A DNA stretch of 37,861 nucleotides from Chloroflexota bacterium (GTDB taxonomy: Bacteria > Chloroflexota > Anaerolineae > Anaerolineales > Anaerolineaceae), in the NCBI GenBank assembly GCA_029777225.1, contig JAKOSR010000197.1, positions 1 through 37,861 on the forward strand. The letters run 5' to 3'. Of this stretch, positions 8,637-16,680 are shown piece by piece; position 1 is the stretch's first letter; every line of letters starts with the position of its first letter. Made by a program: the position numbers and the translations under genes. A model generated the notes under the pieces. That model did no database searches and was not told the origin of the DNA. It saw only the letters and a program-made list of their open reading frames with translations.

Positions 8637-9584
8637 TCAGGGCACAATCCAGGTGCCGGTTTTCCCATCCAGGGCTTCCTTGATGTGTTCAGGGTCGGTG
8701 ATGAGGGCTTTCCTTCCGCCTTTTTCCATGTATTTGAGAATAGCCTGGATTTTTGGCAGCATAGAGCCTTTGGCAAAGTGACCCTGCGCCATGTACTCCT
8801 TGGCTTCTTCCACGCTCATTTGGTCCAGGAATTTCTGGTCAGGTTTATTGAAATTAATCGCCACCTTCTCGACTGCGGTGCTAATCAGGAACAGGTCGGC
8901 ATCAATCATGCTCGCCAGGATGGCGCTCCCAAAATCCTTGTCGATAACCGCTTCCACACCAGTCAGGCTTCCGTCAGGCATTTGCTGCACCGGAATGCCG
9001 CCGCCTCCTACCGCGACAACCACGAATCCCTCATCAATCAGCCCGCGGATGGCATCCGCCTCAACAATCACCTGCGGGATGGGGGAGGGAACCACGCGCC
9101 GCCAGCCGCGGCCGGCGTCCTCAACCATCGTCCAGCCCAGCTCGGCCATCTTTGCCTTGGCTTGCTCCTCGCTCATGAACGAGCCAATCGGTTTGCTGGG
9201 GTTCTGGAACGCGGGGTCCTTGCTATCCACCACCGTTTGCGTGATGATGGTCGCGGCTTGCTTCTTGATGCCCCTTTTCAGGAATTCGTTGTGCAGCGCC
9301 TGTTGGAACATGTAACCAATGGAGCCCTGGGAATCTGCGCCGCAGTAGTCCAGCGGCACTTCGTGCAGCTCATGCGCGGAAAGTTCTGACCTGCGCAGGA
9401 TGAAACCCACTTGTGGACCGTTGCCATGCGTGACCACCACATCCCAGCCATCCAAAATCATGTCCGCGATGTGTACCATCGTGTCCACAGCTGCCTGGTA
9501 TTGGTCCTGGACTGTTTGGTGGTTTTTATCCTTAATTAATGCGTTGCCGCCCACCGCGACGACTGCCAAACCTTTTCTTTCCAT
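8637..9584 (-). CDS. arcC: Carbamate kinase
   Basis: This 315-residue amino-acid-kinase-fold enzyme normally converts carbamoyl phosphate and ADP to ATP, carbamate (then CO2 and ammonia) in fermentative nitrogen catabolism. Diagnostic segments are VAVGGNALI at the N-terminus, THGNGPQVG, the GGGGIPV loop, a block with IDKDFGSAILAS, and the C-terminal FAKGSMLPKI and GTWIVP. The ATG at 9584 gives the family's usual length (about 310-316) and has AGGAGA upstream. A longer frame beginning at 9641 adds 19 unlikely residues. It is flanked by 8-oxoguanine deaminase upstream and ThrC downstream. No arginine deiminase or catabolic ornithine carbamoyltransferase is visible, so the carbamoyl phosphate source here is probably ureido compounds made by the ring-opening enzymes. 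Confidence 0.95.
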   Translation of the reverse strand: MERKGLAVVAVGGNALIKDKNHQTVQDQYQAAVDTMVHIADMILDGWDVVVTHGNGPQVGFILRRSELSAHELHEVPLDYCGADSQGSIGYMFQQALHNEFLKRGIKKQAATIITQTVVDSKDPAFQNPSKPIGSFMSEEQAKAKMAELGWTMVEDAGRGWRRVVPSPIPQVIVEADAIRGLIDEGFVVVAVGGGGIPVQQMPDGSLTGVEAVIDKDFGSAILASMIDADLFLISTAVEKVAINFNKPDQKFLDQMSVEEAKEYMAQGHFAKGSMLPKIQAILKYMEKGGRKALITDPEHIKEALDGKTGTWIVP

Positions 9585-9646
9585 ATATTTCTCTCCTAAA
9601 ATTGACATCAATTTTTCTGTTTCCGTGTGTTTCGGAAACAATAATT

Positions 9647-11032
9647 TTACTCCGCAATCAGCCGTCGTGAAGCTTTGTTGTGCCTTTCCACATGCGTTGG
9701 CAGGTCCAGCGTGCGCAGTTGTCCATCCCCGACAATAACTTCCCCACCCACCACGGTCCAGTTGGCTTTGACAGGCGCGCAGAACACGACCGCGGCCACC
9801 GGGTCTTCCAGCGCGCCGGCATAATCCACCTTGTTCAGGTCAATGGCGAAGAAATCCGCGCATTTTCCCACTTCCAGGCTGCCGATATCCGTCCGACCCA
9901 ACACTGAAGCTCCCCCGCGTGTGGCCACCCGCAAAGCCTGCCTGGCGGTCATCAGTGGTGGCGCGTCTGGTGCGGAGCGTGAAGCGCCCTTGATTCCGCT
10001 GTGCAACCGGGCCAGCAGCATGGCCTGCCGTGCCTCATTCAGCATGTGCGAGCCGTCGTTGCTCGCCGACCCGTCCACACCCAAGCCCAGCTTCACTCCC
10101 CGCGCGAGCATTTTCATCACCGGCGCGATGCCTGAAGCCAGCCGCATGTTGGAGGACGGGCAATGTGCCACACCACAGCCATGCTGGGCGTAAAGGTCCA
10201 CCTCGGCGTCATTAACCCACACGGAATGGGCGAACCACACGTCGTTTCCAATCCAATCCACGCTCTGCATATACGCCACGGGTTTTTGTCCGAACTTTTG
10301 CAGGCAGAAATCATCCTCGTCCTCGGTCTCCGCCAGGTGCGTGTGCAGGTGCACATGGTATTCCCGCGCCAGCTGCGCCGACTGGCGCATCAATTCACCG
10401 GTAACACTGAACGGCGAACACGGCGCCAGCACAATCTGCAACTTTGAACCAGGCTCCGGGTTGTGGTATCTCTGGATGACCCTCAGGCTGTCCTTCAGGA
10501 TGTTTTCTTCGCTATCGGTCACGCTGTCCGGGGGCAGCCCGCCCTCGGATTCCCCCAGGCTCATGGACCCGCGTGCGGCGTGTAACCGCAGACCCACAAT
10601 TCTTGCGCCTTCGATTTCATCGTCCAGCCTGGCACCATTGGGGAACAGGTACAGGTGGTCCGAGGATGTCGTGCAACCCGTGAGCGCCAGTTCGGCCAGC
10701 GCAGTTTGCGTGCTGATGAACACGTCCTCGGGTGTCATACGTGCCCAAATGGGATACAGCGTTTTCAACCAGTTGAACAGGTTGGCGTCCTGTGTTCCAG
10801 GCACCGCGCGCGTCAGGGTTTGGTAGAAATGGTGGTGCGTGTTCACCATGCCGGGAAAAACAATGTGGCCGGCCAGGTCCAACACTTCGTCCGCGTCCTG
10901 AGGCAGTGCTTCAACCGGGCCAATTTGCTCGATAAAGCCATCCCGGCAAAAAATGGCCGCTCCGCGCAACTCGCGGAGGGCATCATCCATGGTTACGATC
11001 ATTTCGGCGTTTTTTACCAATAAGGTCGTCAT
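9647..11032 (-). CDS. 8-oxoguanine deaminase (SsnA/AtzB-like amidohydrolase)
   Basis: A 461-residue mononuclear-metal amidohydrolase of the cytosine-deaminase/AtzB branch. The family's 8-oxoguanine deaminases turn 8-oxoguanine into urate plus ammonia. Visible active-site elements are the metal HxH in VNTHHHFYQ (H66, H68), TTSSDHLYLFP, APCSPFSV, the histidines of HLHTHLAE at about 230, and the metal aspartate in GLGVDGSASNDG at about 319. These blocks follow the 8-oxoguanine deaminase pattern more closely than SsnA's. AGGAGAG precedes the ATG. The gene lies 62 bases before carbamate kinase and 19 bases after folD. Guanine deaminase or N-ethylammeline-type activity remains possible. Confidence 0.88.
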   Translation of the reverse strand: MTTLLVKNAEMIVTMDDALRELRGAAIFCRDGFIEQIGPVEALPQDADEVLDLAGHIVFPGMVNTHHHFYQTLTRAVPGTQDANLFNWLKTLYPIWARMTPEDVFISTQTALAELALTGCTTSSDHLYLFPNGARLDDEIEGARIVGLRLHAARGSMSLGESEGGLPPDSVTDSEENILKDSLRVIQRYHNPEPGSKLQIVLAPCSPFSVTGELMRQSAQLAREYHVHLHTHLAETEDEDDFCLQKFGQKPVAYMQSVDWIGNDVWFAHSVWVNDAEVDLYAQHGCGVAHCPSSNMRLASGIAPVMKMLARGVKLGLGVDGSASNDGSHMLNEARQAMLLARLHSGIKGASRSAPDAPPLMTARQALRVATRGGASVLGRTDIGSLEVGKCADFFAIDLNKVDYAGALEDPVAAVVFCAPVKANWTVVGGEVIVGDGQLRTLDLPTHVERHNKASRRLIAE

Positions 11033-11051
11033 GGCTCTCCTGTTCGTGGAA

Positions 11052-11942
11052 TTACTTTTGGGTGTTCAAATCCGCCAGTTCGCGCGCGTGCAGCGTGTTT
11101 TGCAGCAGCAGCGCGATGGTCATAGGTCCAACTCCGCCGGGAACCGGTGTGATGGCCGAGGCAACTTCCGCGGCTTCTTCATACGCCACGTCGCCAACCA
11201 GCCGGCTGCCTTTGGGGGATGTCGGATCTTCAATCCGGTTGATGCCCACGTCGATCACCACCGCGCCTGGCTTTATCCAGTCTTTTTTAACCATTTCTGG
11301 CTGTCCAATCGCTGCCACCAACACGTCCGCCTGTCGGCAAACCCCGGCGAGGTCCCGCGTGCGGGAGTGGCAGATGGTCACTGTCGCGTTGGCTTTCACC
11401 AGTAACAGCGCCACAGGCATTCCCACGATGTTCGAGCGCCCCAGCACCACGGCATTCGCGCCAGCCAGCTTGGCCCCCGCCCGCTCCAACAGCACCATCA
11501 CACCCGCAGGTGTGCACGGCACAAACAACGGCGTACGCCCTTTTTGTGCCAGCCGCCCGATATTAATCGGGTGGAAACCGTCCACATCCTTGCCAAGCTG
11601 GATGGTGGCCAGTATCTTTTCTTCATCCAAATGAGCCGGCAGCGGTAACTGCACCAATATGCCGTTGATGGTGGGGTCCTCGTTTAGCTCTCGCACCTTC
11701 GCTTCCACCTGTTCCTGGGTGGCATCCCCCGGCAATTCCACGCCGATTGAATGGATGCCAACTTCCGCGCAGGCCTTCTGCTTGTTGCGCACGTAGACCT
11801 TTGAAGCCGGGTTTTCCCCCACCAATACTGTGGCCAGCCCGGGCACGGGCAGACCTTTTGAGACTCGCAGCGCGACGGCCTCCTTCACTTTTTCCCTGGT
11901 TTCAGCGGCTATTTGTTTTCCATCGATGATAGTAGCGGTCAT
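11052..11942 (-). CDS. folD: Bifunctional methylenetetrahydrofolate dehydrogenase/cyclohydrolase
   Basis: FolD (296 residues) interconverts 5,10-methylene- and 10-formyl-tetrahydrofolate using NADP. The catalytic segment YVRNKQKAC (Y50, K54) aligns with the family's active-site Tyr and Lys. Other motifs are GILVQLPLP, DVDGFHPIN, the Rossmann motif VLGRSNIVGMPVA, and the C-terminal TPVPGGVGPMT. GGAGAG lies a few bases before the ATG, and a TATAAT box on the minus strand lies about 19 bases upstream. As the first gene of the long minus-strand unit it may supply folate one-carbon carriers for formyl or formimino groups released in purine breakdown, which is inference. It is divergently paired with udk. 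Confidence 0.96.
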   Translation of the reverse strand: MTATIIDGKQIAAETREKVKEAVALRVSKGLPVPGLATVLVGENPASKVYVRNKQKACAEVGIHSIGVELPGDATQEQVEAKVRELNEDPTINGILVQLPLPAHLDEEKILATIQLGKDVDGFHPINIGRLAQKGRTPLFVPCTPAGVMVLLERAGAKLAGANAVVLGRSNIVGMPVALLLVKANATVTICHSRTRDLAGVCRQADVLVAAIGQPEMVKKDWIKPGAVVIDVGINRIEDPTSPKGSRLVGDVAYEEAAEVASAITPVPGGVGPMTIALLLQNTLHARELADLNTQK

Positions 11943-11961
11943 ATGTTTCTCTCCGGCAGTG

Positions 11962-11967
11962 ATTATA
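11962..11967 (-). promoter_or_regulatory. Predicted -10 box for the folD operon
   Basis: TATAAT reads on the minus strand 19 bases before the folD ATG, leaving room for a short leader with GGAGAG. No good -35 is seen. It lies about 15 bases from the udk -10 on the opposite strand, so the two promoters overlap. Confidence 0.5.
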
Positions 11968-11981
11968 TCTTAAACAGTAGG

Positions 11982-11987
11982 TATAAT
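11982..11987 (+). promoter_or_regulatory. Predicted -10 box for udk, probably leaderless
   Basis: TATAAT ends 6 bases before the udk ATG, so transcription would begin at or beside the A of ATG. There is no Shine-Dalgarno sequence between them and no clear -35. The AGGTATAATT context is shared with the box before rsmG. Confidence 0.55.
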
Positions 11988-11993
11988 TCTGTT

Positions 11994-12623
11994 ATGGCTA
12001 TCAATCGTGAACCACTGGTAATCGGCATTGCGGGTGGATCTGGCTCCGGGAAAACTACCCTCGCCCAGTCCATCCTGCATCAAATCGGGGAGAGCCGTAT
12101 CGCTTTCCTCCCCCACGACGCGTATTATCGCGATCAGGCTGACCTCCCTTACGAGGAGCGCGTGAAGGTTAACTACGACCACCCGGACGCGCTTGAAACC
12201 GGTTTGCTCATCGAGCATATCGAATCCCTGAAGGCCGGCCACTCGATTGACCTGCCCGTGTACGACTTTGTCGCCTATACCCGCTCCCCTGAGACCATCC
12301 GCGTGGAACCCAAGTCGATAATCCTGGTGGAAGGGATTCTTATCTTCGCTGAGCCAAAGCTGCGTACCCTCTTTAACATGAAGTTGTTTGTGGATGCCGA
12401 CCCCGACTTGTGTTTCATCCGTCGCCTCCAGCGCGACATCACCGAACGCGGCCGCCCGCTCGAATCCGTCATCCAACAGTACCTTTTCACGGTCCGTCCG
12501 AGCTACATCGAGTTCGTGGAACCCTCCAAGCGCTTTGCCGATGTCATCATTCCCGAGGGGGGCAAAAACGCTGTTGCCCTGCAGATGGTCATCGCGCGCC
12601 TCAAGGGCATGCTCGACGAGTAA
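11994..12623 (+). CDS. udk: Uridine kinase
   Basis: This 209-residue P-loop kinase phosphorylates uridine and cytidine to the monophosphates for pyrimidine salvage. The P-loop is GGSGSGKTT at about residues 14-22. HDAYYRDQ, YDHPDALE, PVYDFVAYTR and the VEGILIF block are those of bacterial Udk, and RRLQRDITERGR is the lid. The ATG at 11994 matches the usual length (about 205-213). A frame that opens earlier at 11913 only adds sequence antisense to the folD start. No Shine-Dalgarno is present and the TATAAT lies immediately upstream. A VTT-family membrane gene follows after 6 bases. Confidence 0.95.
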   Translation: MAINREPLVIGIAGGSGSGKTTLAQSILHQIGESRIAFLPHDAYYRDQADLPYEERVKVNYDHPDALETGLLIEHIESLKAGHSIDLPVYDFVAYTRSPETIRVEPKSIILVEGILIFAEPKLRTLFNMKLFVDADPDLCFIRRLQRDITERGRPLESVIQQYLFTVRPSYIEFVEPSKRFADVIIPEGGKNAVALQMVIARLKGMLDE

Positions 12624-12629
12624 ACCTCC

Positions 12630-13178
12630 TTGGAACCCGCTCCCGCTCTTACAAAAAAACAGGTCATCCTCCGCGTTTTCTTGCTGGCCCTCGTGCTGGC
12701 CGGCACGGTCCTGCTGATAGTTTTCCGCGATAAACTCCAAAGCCTCGAATCCCTGGGTTACCCGGGAATTTTTCTGCTCTCCCTGCTCTCCAACGCTACC
12801 ATCATTGTCCCACTGCCGGGTGTCATTATCACCTCGGCCATGGCCATGGTCTTCAACCCGTTTTGGGTGGCCATCGCGGCCGGCCTGGGCGCGGCTCTGG
12901 GGGAGCTCTCCGGCTACCTTGCCGGCGTCGCGGGCCAGGTGGTCCTCCAGGACTCGGAAAATTTGCGTAAGTTGTCAGGTTGGATTACCAGGCATGGGGA
13001 GTGGGCCATTCTGTTCCTTGCGCTGGTGCCCAACCCGCTTTTCGACATGGCCGGCATCCTGGCCGGCTCAAGCCGCATGCCTGTGGCCAAATTCCTTTTC
13101 TTCTGCGCGGTTGGCAAGATTATCAAAATGTTGCTTTTCGCCTACCTTGGGGCGGGTCTGTTTTCCATCTTCCGCTAA
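12630..13178 (+). CDS. VTT-domain (DedA-like/SNARE-associated) membrane protein
   Basis: A 182-residue protein with about five hydrophobic segments and a DedA/VTT-type core. The blocks are SNATIIVPLPGV, a glycine-rich helix GLGAALGELSGYLAG, and the later FLALVPNPLFDMAGILAGSSRM, where DedA proteins have the re-entrant motif with an arginine or asparagine and proline. Members are thought to move lipids or support membrane proton-motive-force homeostasis. The best available start is a TTG six bases after the udk stop. No ATG exists in the first 60 codons before the core, and there is no obvious Shine-Dalgarno, so it probably relies on coupling to udk. A full DedA gene follows 63 bases later. Confidence 0.8.
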   Translation: MEPAPALTKKQVILRVFLLALVLAGTVLLIVFRDKLQSLESLGYPGIFLLSLLSNATIIVPLPGVIITSAMAMVFNPFWVAIAAGLGAALGELSGYLAGVAGQVVLQDSENLRKLSGWITRHGEWAILFLALVPNPLFDMAGILAGSSRMPVAKFLFFCAVGKIIKMLLFAYLGAGLFSIFR

Positions 13179-13241
13179 AAACCATTCGCTTTTTCAGTGA
13201 TAGAATGACAGGCTGCAAAAACAAGTAAGACTGGAAAATGT

Positions 13242-13907
13242 ATGACACATATCATTGAAATGTTGCGCGTTTGGTCCGAAGGCATCATGATGGCGCTGGG
13301 TTATCCCGGCATCACCCTCGTGATGTTCCTGGAATGCGTTTTTCCGCCCATTCCTTCCGAAGTGGTCATGCCCCTCGCGGGTTTCCTGGTCAGCCAGGGC
13401 AAATTCAACTTTTGGGCGGTCATACTGGCCGGCACCCTGGGCTCCATCATCGGTGCCCTGCTCCTTTATGGCTTGGGGGCCTGGGCGGATGAAGCTGTCC
13501 TGCGTAATTGGGTCCGCAAACATGGCAAATGGATACAGGTGGGCGAGGACGATTTGGACCGCGCCAGTGCCTGGTTTGGCAAGTATGGCGAGCCGGTCAT
13601 CTTCTTTGGCCGCCTCATTCCCATCGTCCGCAGCCTCATTTCCATCCCCGCGGGTCTCGACCACATGCCCATGCCCAAGTTCCTGGGCTTCACCCTGCTT
13701 GGTTCGTTTATGTGGAACATCGTTTTGGCCTACGGCGGTGTGTTGCTTGGTGAAAACTGGCAAAAAATCATCGGCTGGCTGGACCTTTACCAAAACGTGG
13801 TCCTGGTCATCCTGGTCATTGCGTTTGTCGCCTTCCTCGCCTGGCTTATTACCCGCGCCCGTAAAGCCCGCCTGGCCCGCCCGTCCGAAACACCCAACCA
13901 GGACTAA
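13242..13907 (+). CDS. DedA family membrane protein
   Basis: This 221-residue polytopic membrane protein has the canonical DedA features: the acidic-proline motif FLECVFPPIPSEVVMPLAGF (residues about 31-50), the loop with FFGRLIPIVRSLISIPAG, the glycine-rich GTLGSIIGALLLYG, and a basic C-terminal tail (TRARKARLARP). DedA proteins take part in lipid-carrier recycling and envelope homeostasis. The ATG at 13242 is preceded by CTGGAAAATGT, and a weak TAGAAT box sits about 36 bases upstream. A strong terminator follows. This is the second VTT-family protein in tandem, and the two share little sequence by eye. Confidence 0.9.
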   Translation: MTHIIEMLRVWSEGIMMALGYPGITLVMFLECVFPPIPSEVVMPLAGFLVSQGKFNFWAVILAGTLGSIIGALLLYGLGAWADEAVLRNWVRKHGKWIQVGEDDLDRASAWFGKYGEPVIFFGRLIPIVRSLISIPAGLDHMPMPKFLGFTLLGSFMWNIVLAYGGVLLGENWQKIIGWLDLYQNVVLVILVIAFVAFLAWLITRARKARLARPSETPNQD

Positions 13908-13929
13908 ACCATCTCCAAAAACCAAAAGT

Positions 13930-13955
13930 CCCGCCCACCCAGGGCGGGCTTTTTT
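13930..13955 (+). terminator. Rho-independent terminator after dedA
   Basis: CCCGCCC and GGGCGGG pair across a five-base loop and are followed by CTTTTTT. It ends the udk-VTT-dedA unit and insulates the rsmG promoter 45 bases downstream. Confidence 0.88.
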
Positions 13956-14000
13956 CACCCTGAAGTCACCATTTTCAATAGGTCCCAGCCGGTTTACAGG

Positions 14001-14006
14001 TATAAT
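14001..14006 (+). promoter_or_regulatory. Predicted -10 box for rsmG, probably leaderless
   Basis: TATAAT ends 7 bases before the rsmG ATG. A terminator lies upstream, so a promoter is expected here. There is no Shine-Dalgarno and no good -35. The AGGTATAATT context matches that before udk. Confidence 0.58.
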
Positions 14007-14013
14007 TTCCGCC

Positions 14014-14733
14014 ATGCAAACATGGATGGACTCCGCCCGGGAATGGCTGGGGATTACGCTGACCAATGCACAGGTCGAAATGTTTCAGCGCTTTGAAGAT
14101 GAATTGTTGGAGTGGAACCAGCGCTTCAACCTGACCGCCATCCGCGATTCTGAAAGCGTCCAGCGCCGTCATTTCCTTGATTCCCTCAGCTGCCTGCTCG
14201 CGCTCGACCCAACCCAGCCCCCTGCCTCCCTCATCGACATCGGCACGGGTGCCGGCCTGCCGGGCATCCCGCTCAAGATTCTGTTTCCCTCAATGGCGCT
14301 CACCCTCGTCGAATCCATCCAAAAGAAGGCCAACTTCTGTGCTCACATGGTGGAAACGCTCCAGCTTTCAGATAGCCACGTGCTCGCCCTCCGCGCGGAA
14401 GACGTCGCCCGCGACCCCGCCCAGCGCGACGCCTATGCCCTGGCCACCGCCCGGGCTGTGGCTGGCACGCCCACGCTGGTGGAATACCTACTGCCCCTCG
14501 TCCGCGTGGGTGGCTTGGCCATCATGCAAAAAGGCGCTAACATCGAGGATGAACTCCATCAGAGTGCCAATGTCATCCGCCTGCTCGGCGGCCGGTTGCG
14601 CTCGGTCATCCCCCTCACCGTGCCTGGTGTGGAAGGGAATCGTACCCTGGTCGTCCTGGAGAAAATCAAGCCCACTCCTCTGGGCTTCCCCCGCCGCACC
14701 GGCCTGGCGGCCAAAGACCCCATCCTAAACTAA
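14014..14733 (+). CDS. rsmG: 16S rRNA (guanine527-N7)-methyltransferase
   Basis: RsmG (GidB), 239 residues, methylates N7 of a conserved guanine in the 530 loop of 16S rRNA. The N-terminal helix region (ELLEWNQRFNLTAIRD) is the family's signature. Next come RHFLDSL, the SAM-binding loop IDIGTGAGLPGIPLKI (about 74-90), VESIQKKANF, and the RAVA block. The C-terminus (residues 215-239) has the PRRTGLAAKDPI tail typical of RsmG. The frame is open far upstream, but the ATG at 14014 gives the standard length and directly follows the promoter-like TATAAT. The next gene starts 22 bases later. Confidence 0.95.
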   Translation: MQTWMDSAREWLGITLTNAQVEMFQRFEDELLEWNQRFNLTAIRDSESVQRRHFLDSLSCLLALDPTQPPASLIDIGTGAGLPGIPLKILFPSMALTLVESIQKKANFCAHMVETLQLSDSHVLALRAEDVARDPAQRDAYALATARAVAGTPTLVEYLLPLVRVGGLAIMQKGANIEDELHQSANVIRLLGGRLRSVIPLTVPGVEGNRTLVVLEKIKPTPLGFPRRTGLAAKDPILN

Positions 14734-14755
14734 AAAATTGATAGGTAGTACAACC

Positions 14756-15769
14756 ATGCAAAATAAACCCGACCTGACCTTTTTCTGTGAACTTCCCGCC
14801 AGGGAGCTTGCCGCTTTATTCGAGGACCGCTTCGTACTTGATGACCTCAAAACCCTCAACGCCGCGGTTTCCCTTGGCATCCTTGACCTTTCCCCGGAGC
14901 GTGCCGAAGTTGTTCGCAAGATGAACCTACTCAACATCCCGGTCATCGCCTGGTTGCTTTTACCCAAAGACCAGGGCTATTGGTTCAACCTCGAAAACTA
15001 CCCCTATGCCATTGCCCGTTATGAAGACTTCAAGATTTGGTCGCGCGAAAACGACCTCCGTTGGGCCGGCATCGGCTTGGATATCGAACCCGACTACAAC
15101 CAGATGGAAGCCTTCCACACCCACGATCCCCGTTTCTACGTGGATGCGTTCAAACGCCTTAATGACCACCTGGCTTACGACCAGGCTATGTTGGCTTATA
15201 CCGGCCTGGTGCACCAGGCTCATGCCGACGGTTTCGAGGTGGAGGCCTACCACATCCCCCAAATTACCGACGACCGTAAAGCCGGTTCGAACGTGCTCCA
15301 ACGCCTGGTTGGGTTGGTGGACGTGCCCGTTGACCGCGAAGTGCTGATGCTCTATTCCAGCTTTTCACCTTCAAAAGGCCACGCGCTCCTCGCCGAGTAT
15401 GCCAGCGAAACTGATTCTGTCGGTATCGGCAACACTGGCGGCGGCGTCCAAATCGAGGGCTGGGATGAAGAGCCTTACCTGACCTGGGAGGATTTTTCCA
15501 CTGACCTGCGCCTGGCCTGGCAGACCGGCAAACCTGTGCACATCTTCAGCCTGGAGGGTTGCGTCCGCCAGGGCTTCCTCGACCGGTTAATCACCTTTGA
15601 CTGGAACCAGGCGGTGCCAACCCAGCCGGATACCAACCCGGTCAAGCTGATGCGCAAGGGATTGCAGACCCTGCTTTGGGCAGTTCAGCGTCCCTGGGTT
15701 ATCCTGGCAGGGCTTTCCGCCCTGGTGGGTGGCCTGCTTTTTAGAAAAGGCAGTAACAAGAATAACTAA
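14756..15769 (+). CDS. Putative TIM-barrel protein with C-terminal membrane anchor, function unknown
   Basis: A 337-residue protein I cannot assign to a named family. The body alternates strands and helices as in a TIM barrel: NAAVSLGILDL, a strand with PVIAWLLLP, and GIGLDIEPD at residues 105-113. That last segment resembles the strand-4 acid motif (DxxDxDxE) of GH18-like barrels. LMLYSSFSPS and a strand ending GNTGGGVQIEGW follow, then IFSLEGCVRQGFLDRL. A hydrophobic helix (about 310-330, WVILAGLSALVGGLLF) ends in RKGSNKNN, so it is probably tail-anchored. AGGTAG lies seven bases before the ATG at 14756; an upstream TTG is less likely. Co-transcribed with rsmG. A glycosidase-like or deacetylase-like role is speculation. 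Confidence 0.75.
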   Translation: MQNKPDLTFFCELPARELAALFEDRFVLDDLKTLNAAVSLGILDLSPERAEVVRKMNLLNIPVIAWLLLPKDQGYWFNLENYPYAIARYEDFKIWSRENDLRWAGIGLDIEPDYNQMEAFHTHDPRFYVDAFKRLNDHLAYDQAMLAYTGLVHQAHADGFEVEAYHIPQITDDRKAGSNVLQRLVGLVDVPVDREVLMLYSSFSPSKGHALLAEYASETDSVGIGNTGGGVQIEGWDEEPYLTWEDFSTDLRLAWQTGKPVHIFSLEGCVRQGFLDRLITFDWNQAVPTQPDTNPVKLMRKGLQTLLWAVQRPWVILAGLSALVGGLLFRKGSNKNN

Positions 15770-15810
15770 CTCCCCCTTCGGAGCAAAAAAACTAATCCAC
15801 ACGCCGTCCC

Positions 15811-16680
15811 TCAGGCCGTCGCCTGCGTGGCAGGCGCGTCCGTGTTTTCGCGCGCGGGCCACGCCGCCACCAGCGCGTTCCATTCCGATATGCTGAGCGT
15901 CTCGGCTCGTCGCTGCGGGGCGACCTTTGCCTTCTCCAACAAACGCTCGGTTTCTTCCGTTTTGATTCCCATCCCTCCCGAGAGCGAATTGCGCAAATTT
16001 TTCCGCTTCTGGGAGAAGCCCGCCCGCGCGAGCGAGAAGAATAAATCCAGGTCTTGCGGCCGGACCAGCGGCGTGTCATACAGGTCAATGGTCAAAACCG
16101 CAGAATCCACGTCCGGTGCCGGGAAAAAGCACCCGGCTGGGATGCGCGCGGCCATCTCTGGTTTGCCGAAAATGTGCACCGAGAGTGCCAGCAGGCTCAT
16201 CTTCCCGTCCTGGGCCACAATCCGCTCCGCTACTTCCTTCTGGATGGTCAATGTGATACGCGTCGGTTTTTGCTCGGCTGCCAACAGGTGCCGGATTAAG
16301 GCCGACGTGATGTAATAGGGGATGTTGGCCACCACCTGGTACCCCACGTGTGGCATAATTTCACCCGGGTTCAACGCCAGCATGTCCCCTTCAATAATCC
16401 TGACGTTGTCTTTTCCCGCCAGCGCTTCCCGCAAAGGCGCGATGAGGCCGCGGTCCACCTCCACCGCGCACACCGACGCGGCGCGTTGGGCCAGCAGGTA
16501 CGTCAGGCTCCCCACCCCCGCCCCGATTTCCAGCACATGGTCGCCTTCTGCCAATTTCGCGGCCTCCATCACCTTGTGCAGCCCGGAAGGCTCTGTGAGG
16601 AAGTTTTGCCCGAGCGATTTGCGCGGTTTGATGTTGTGTTTCTTGAGCAAAGCCTGGGTGTTCAGATATTGATAGGTCAT
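15811..16680 (-). CDS. rsmA: 16S rRNA (adenine1518/1519-N6)-dimethyltransferase
   Basis: RsmA (KsgA), 289 residues, dimethylates two adjacent adenines in helix 45 of 16S rRNA. The signature SLGQNFL lies at residues 22-28, followed by the SAM motif LEIGAGVGSLTYLLA, the acidic VEVDRGL, and the catalytic VANIPYYITS. The C-terminal domain carries FFPAPDVDSAVL and the QKRKNLRNSL block. The ATG at 16680 overlaps the upstream stop as ATGA; the longer frame back to 16737 lies inside that gene. The last 15 residues are Ala/Thr-rich and loosely conserved. The preceding yabE-like gene mirrors the Firmicutes yabE-rnmV-ksgA order, with rnmV missing. Confidence 0.95.
   Translation of the reverse strand: MTYQYLNTQALLKKHNIKPRKSLGQNFLTEPSGLHKVMEAAKLAEGDHVLEIGAGVGSLTYLLAQRAASVCAVEVDRGLIAPLREALAGKDNVRIIEGDMLALNPGEIMPHVGYQVVANIPYYITSALIRHLLAAEQKPTRITLTIQKEVAERIVAQDGKMSLLALSVHIFGKPEMAARIPAGCFFPAPDVDSAVLTIDLYDTPLVRPQDLDLFFSLARAGFSQKRKNLRNSLSGGMGIKTEETERLLEKAKVAPQRRAETLSISEWNALVAAWPARENTDAPATQATA

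Noticed and set aside
9585..9641. Longer carbamate kinase start
   Set aside because: A good ribosome site precedes the ATG at 9584, and the extra 19 residues do not fit the family length.
13453..14013. N-terminal extension of rsmG into the dedA region
   Set aside because: The extension is out-of-frame dedA sequence crossing a terminator; the ATG at 14014 gives the normal RsmG length.
13194..14066. 290-codon minus-strand frame over dedA and the rsmG start
   Set aside because: It covers DedA and a plus-strand terminator, and no motif supports it.
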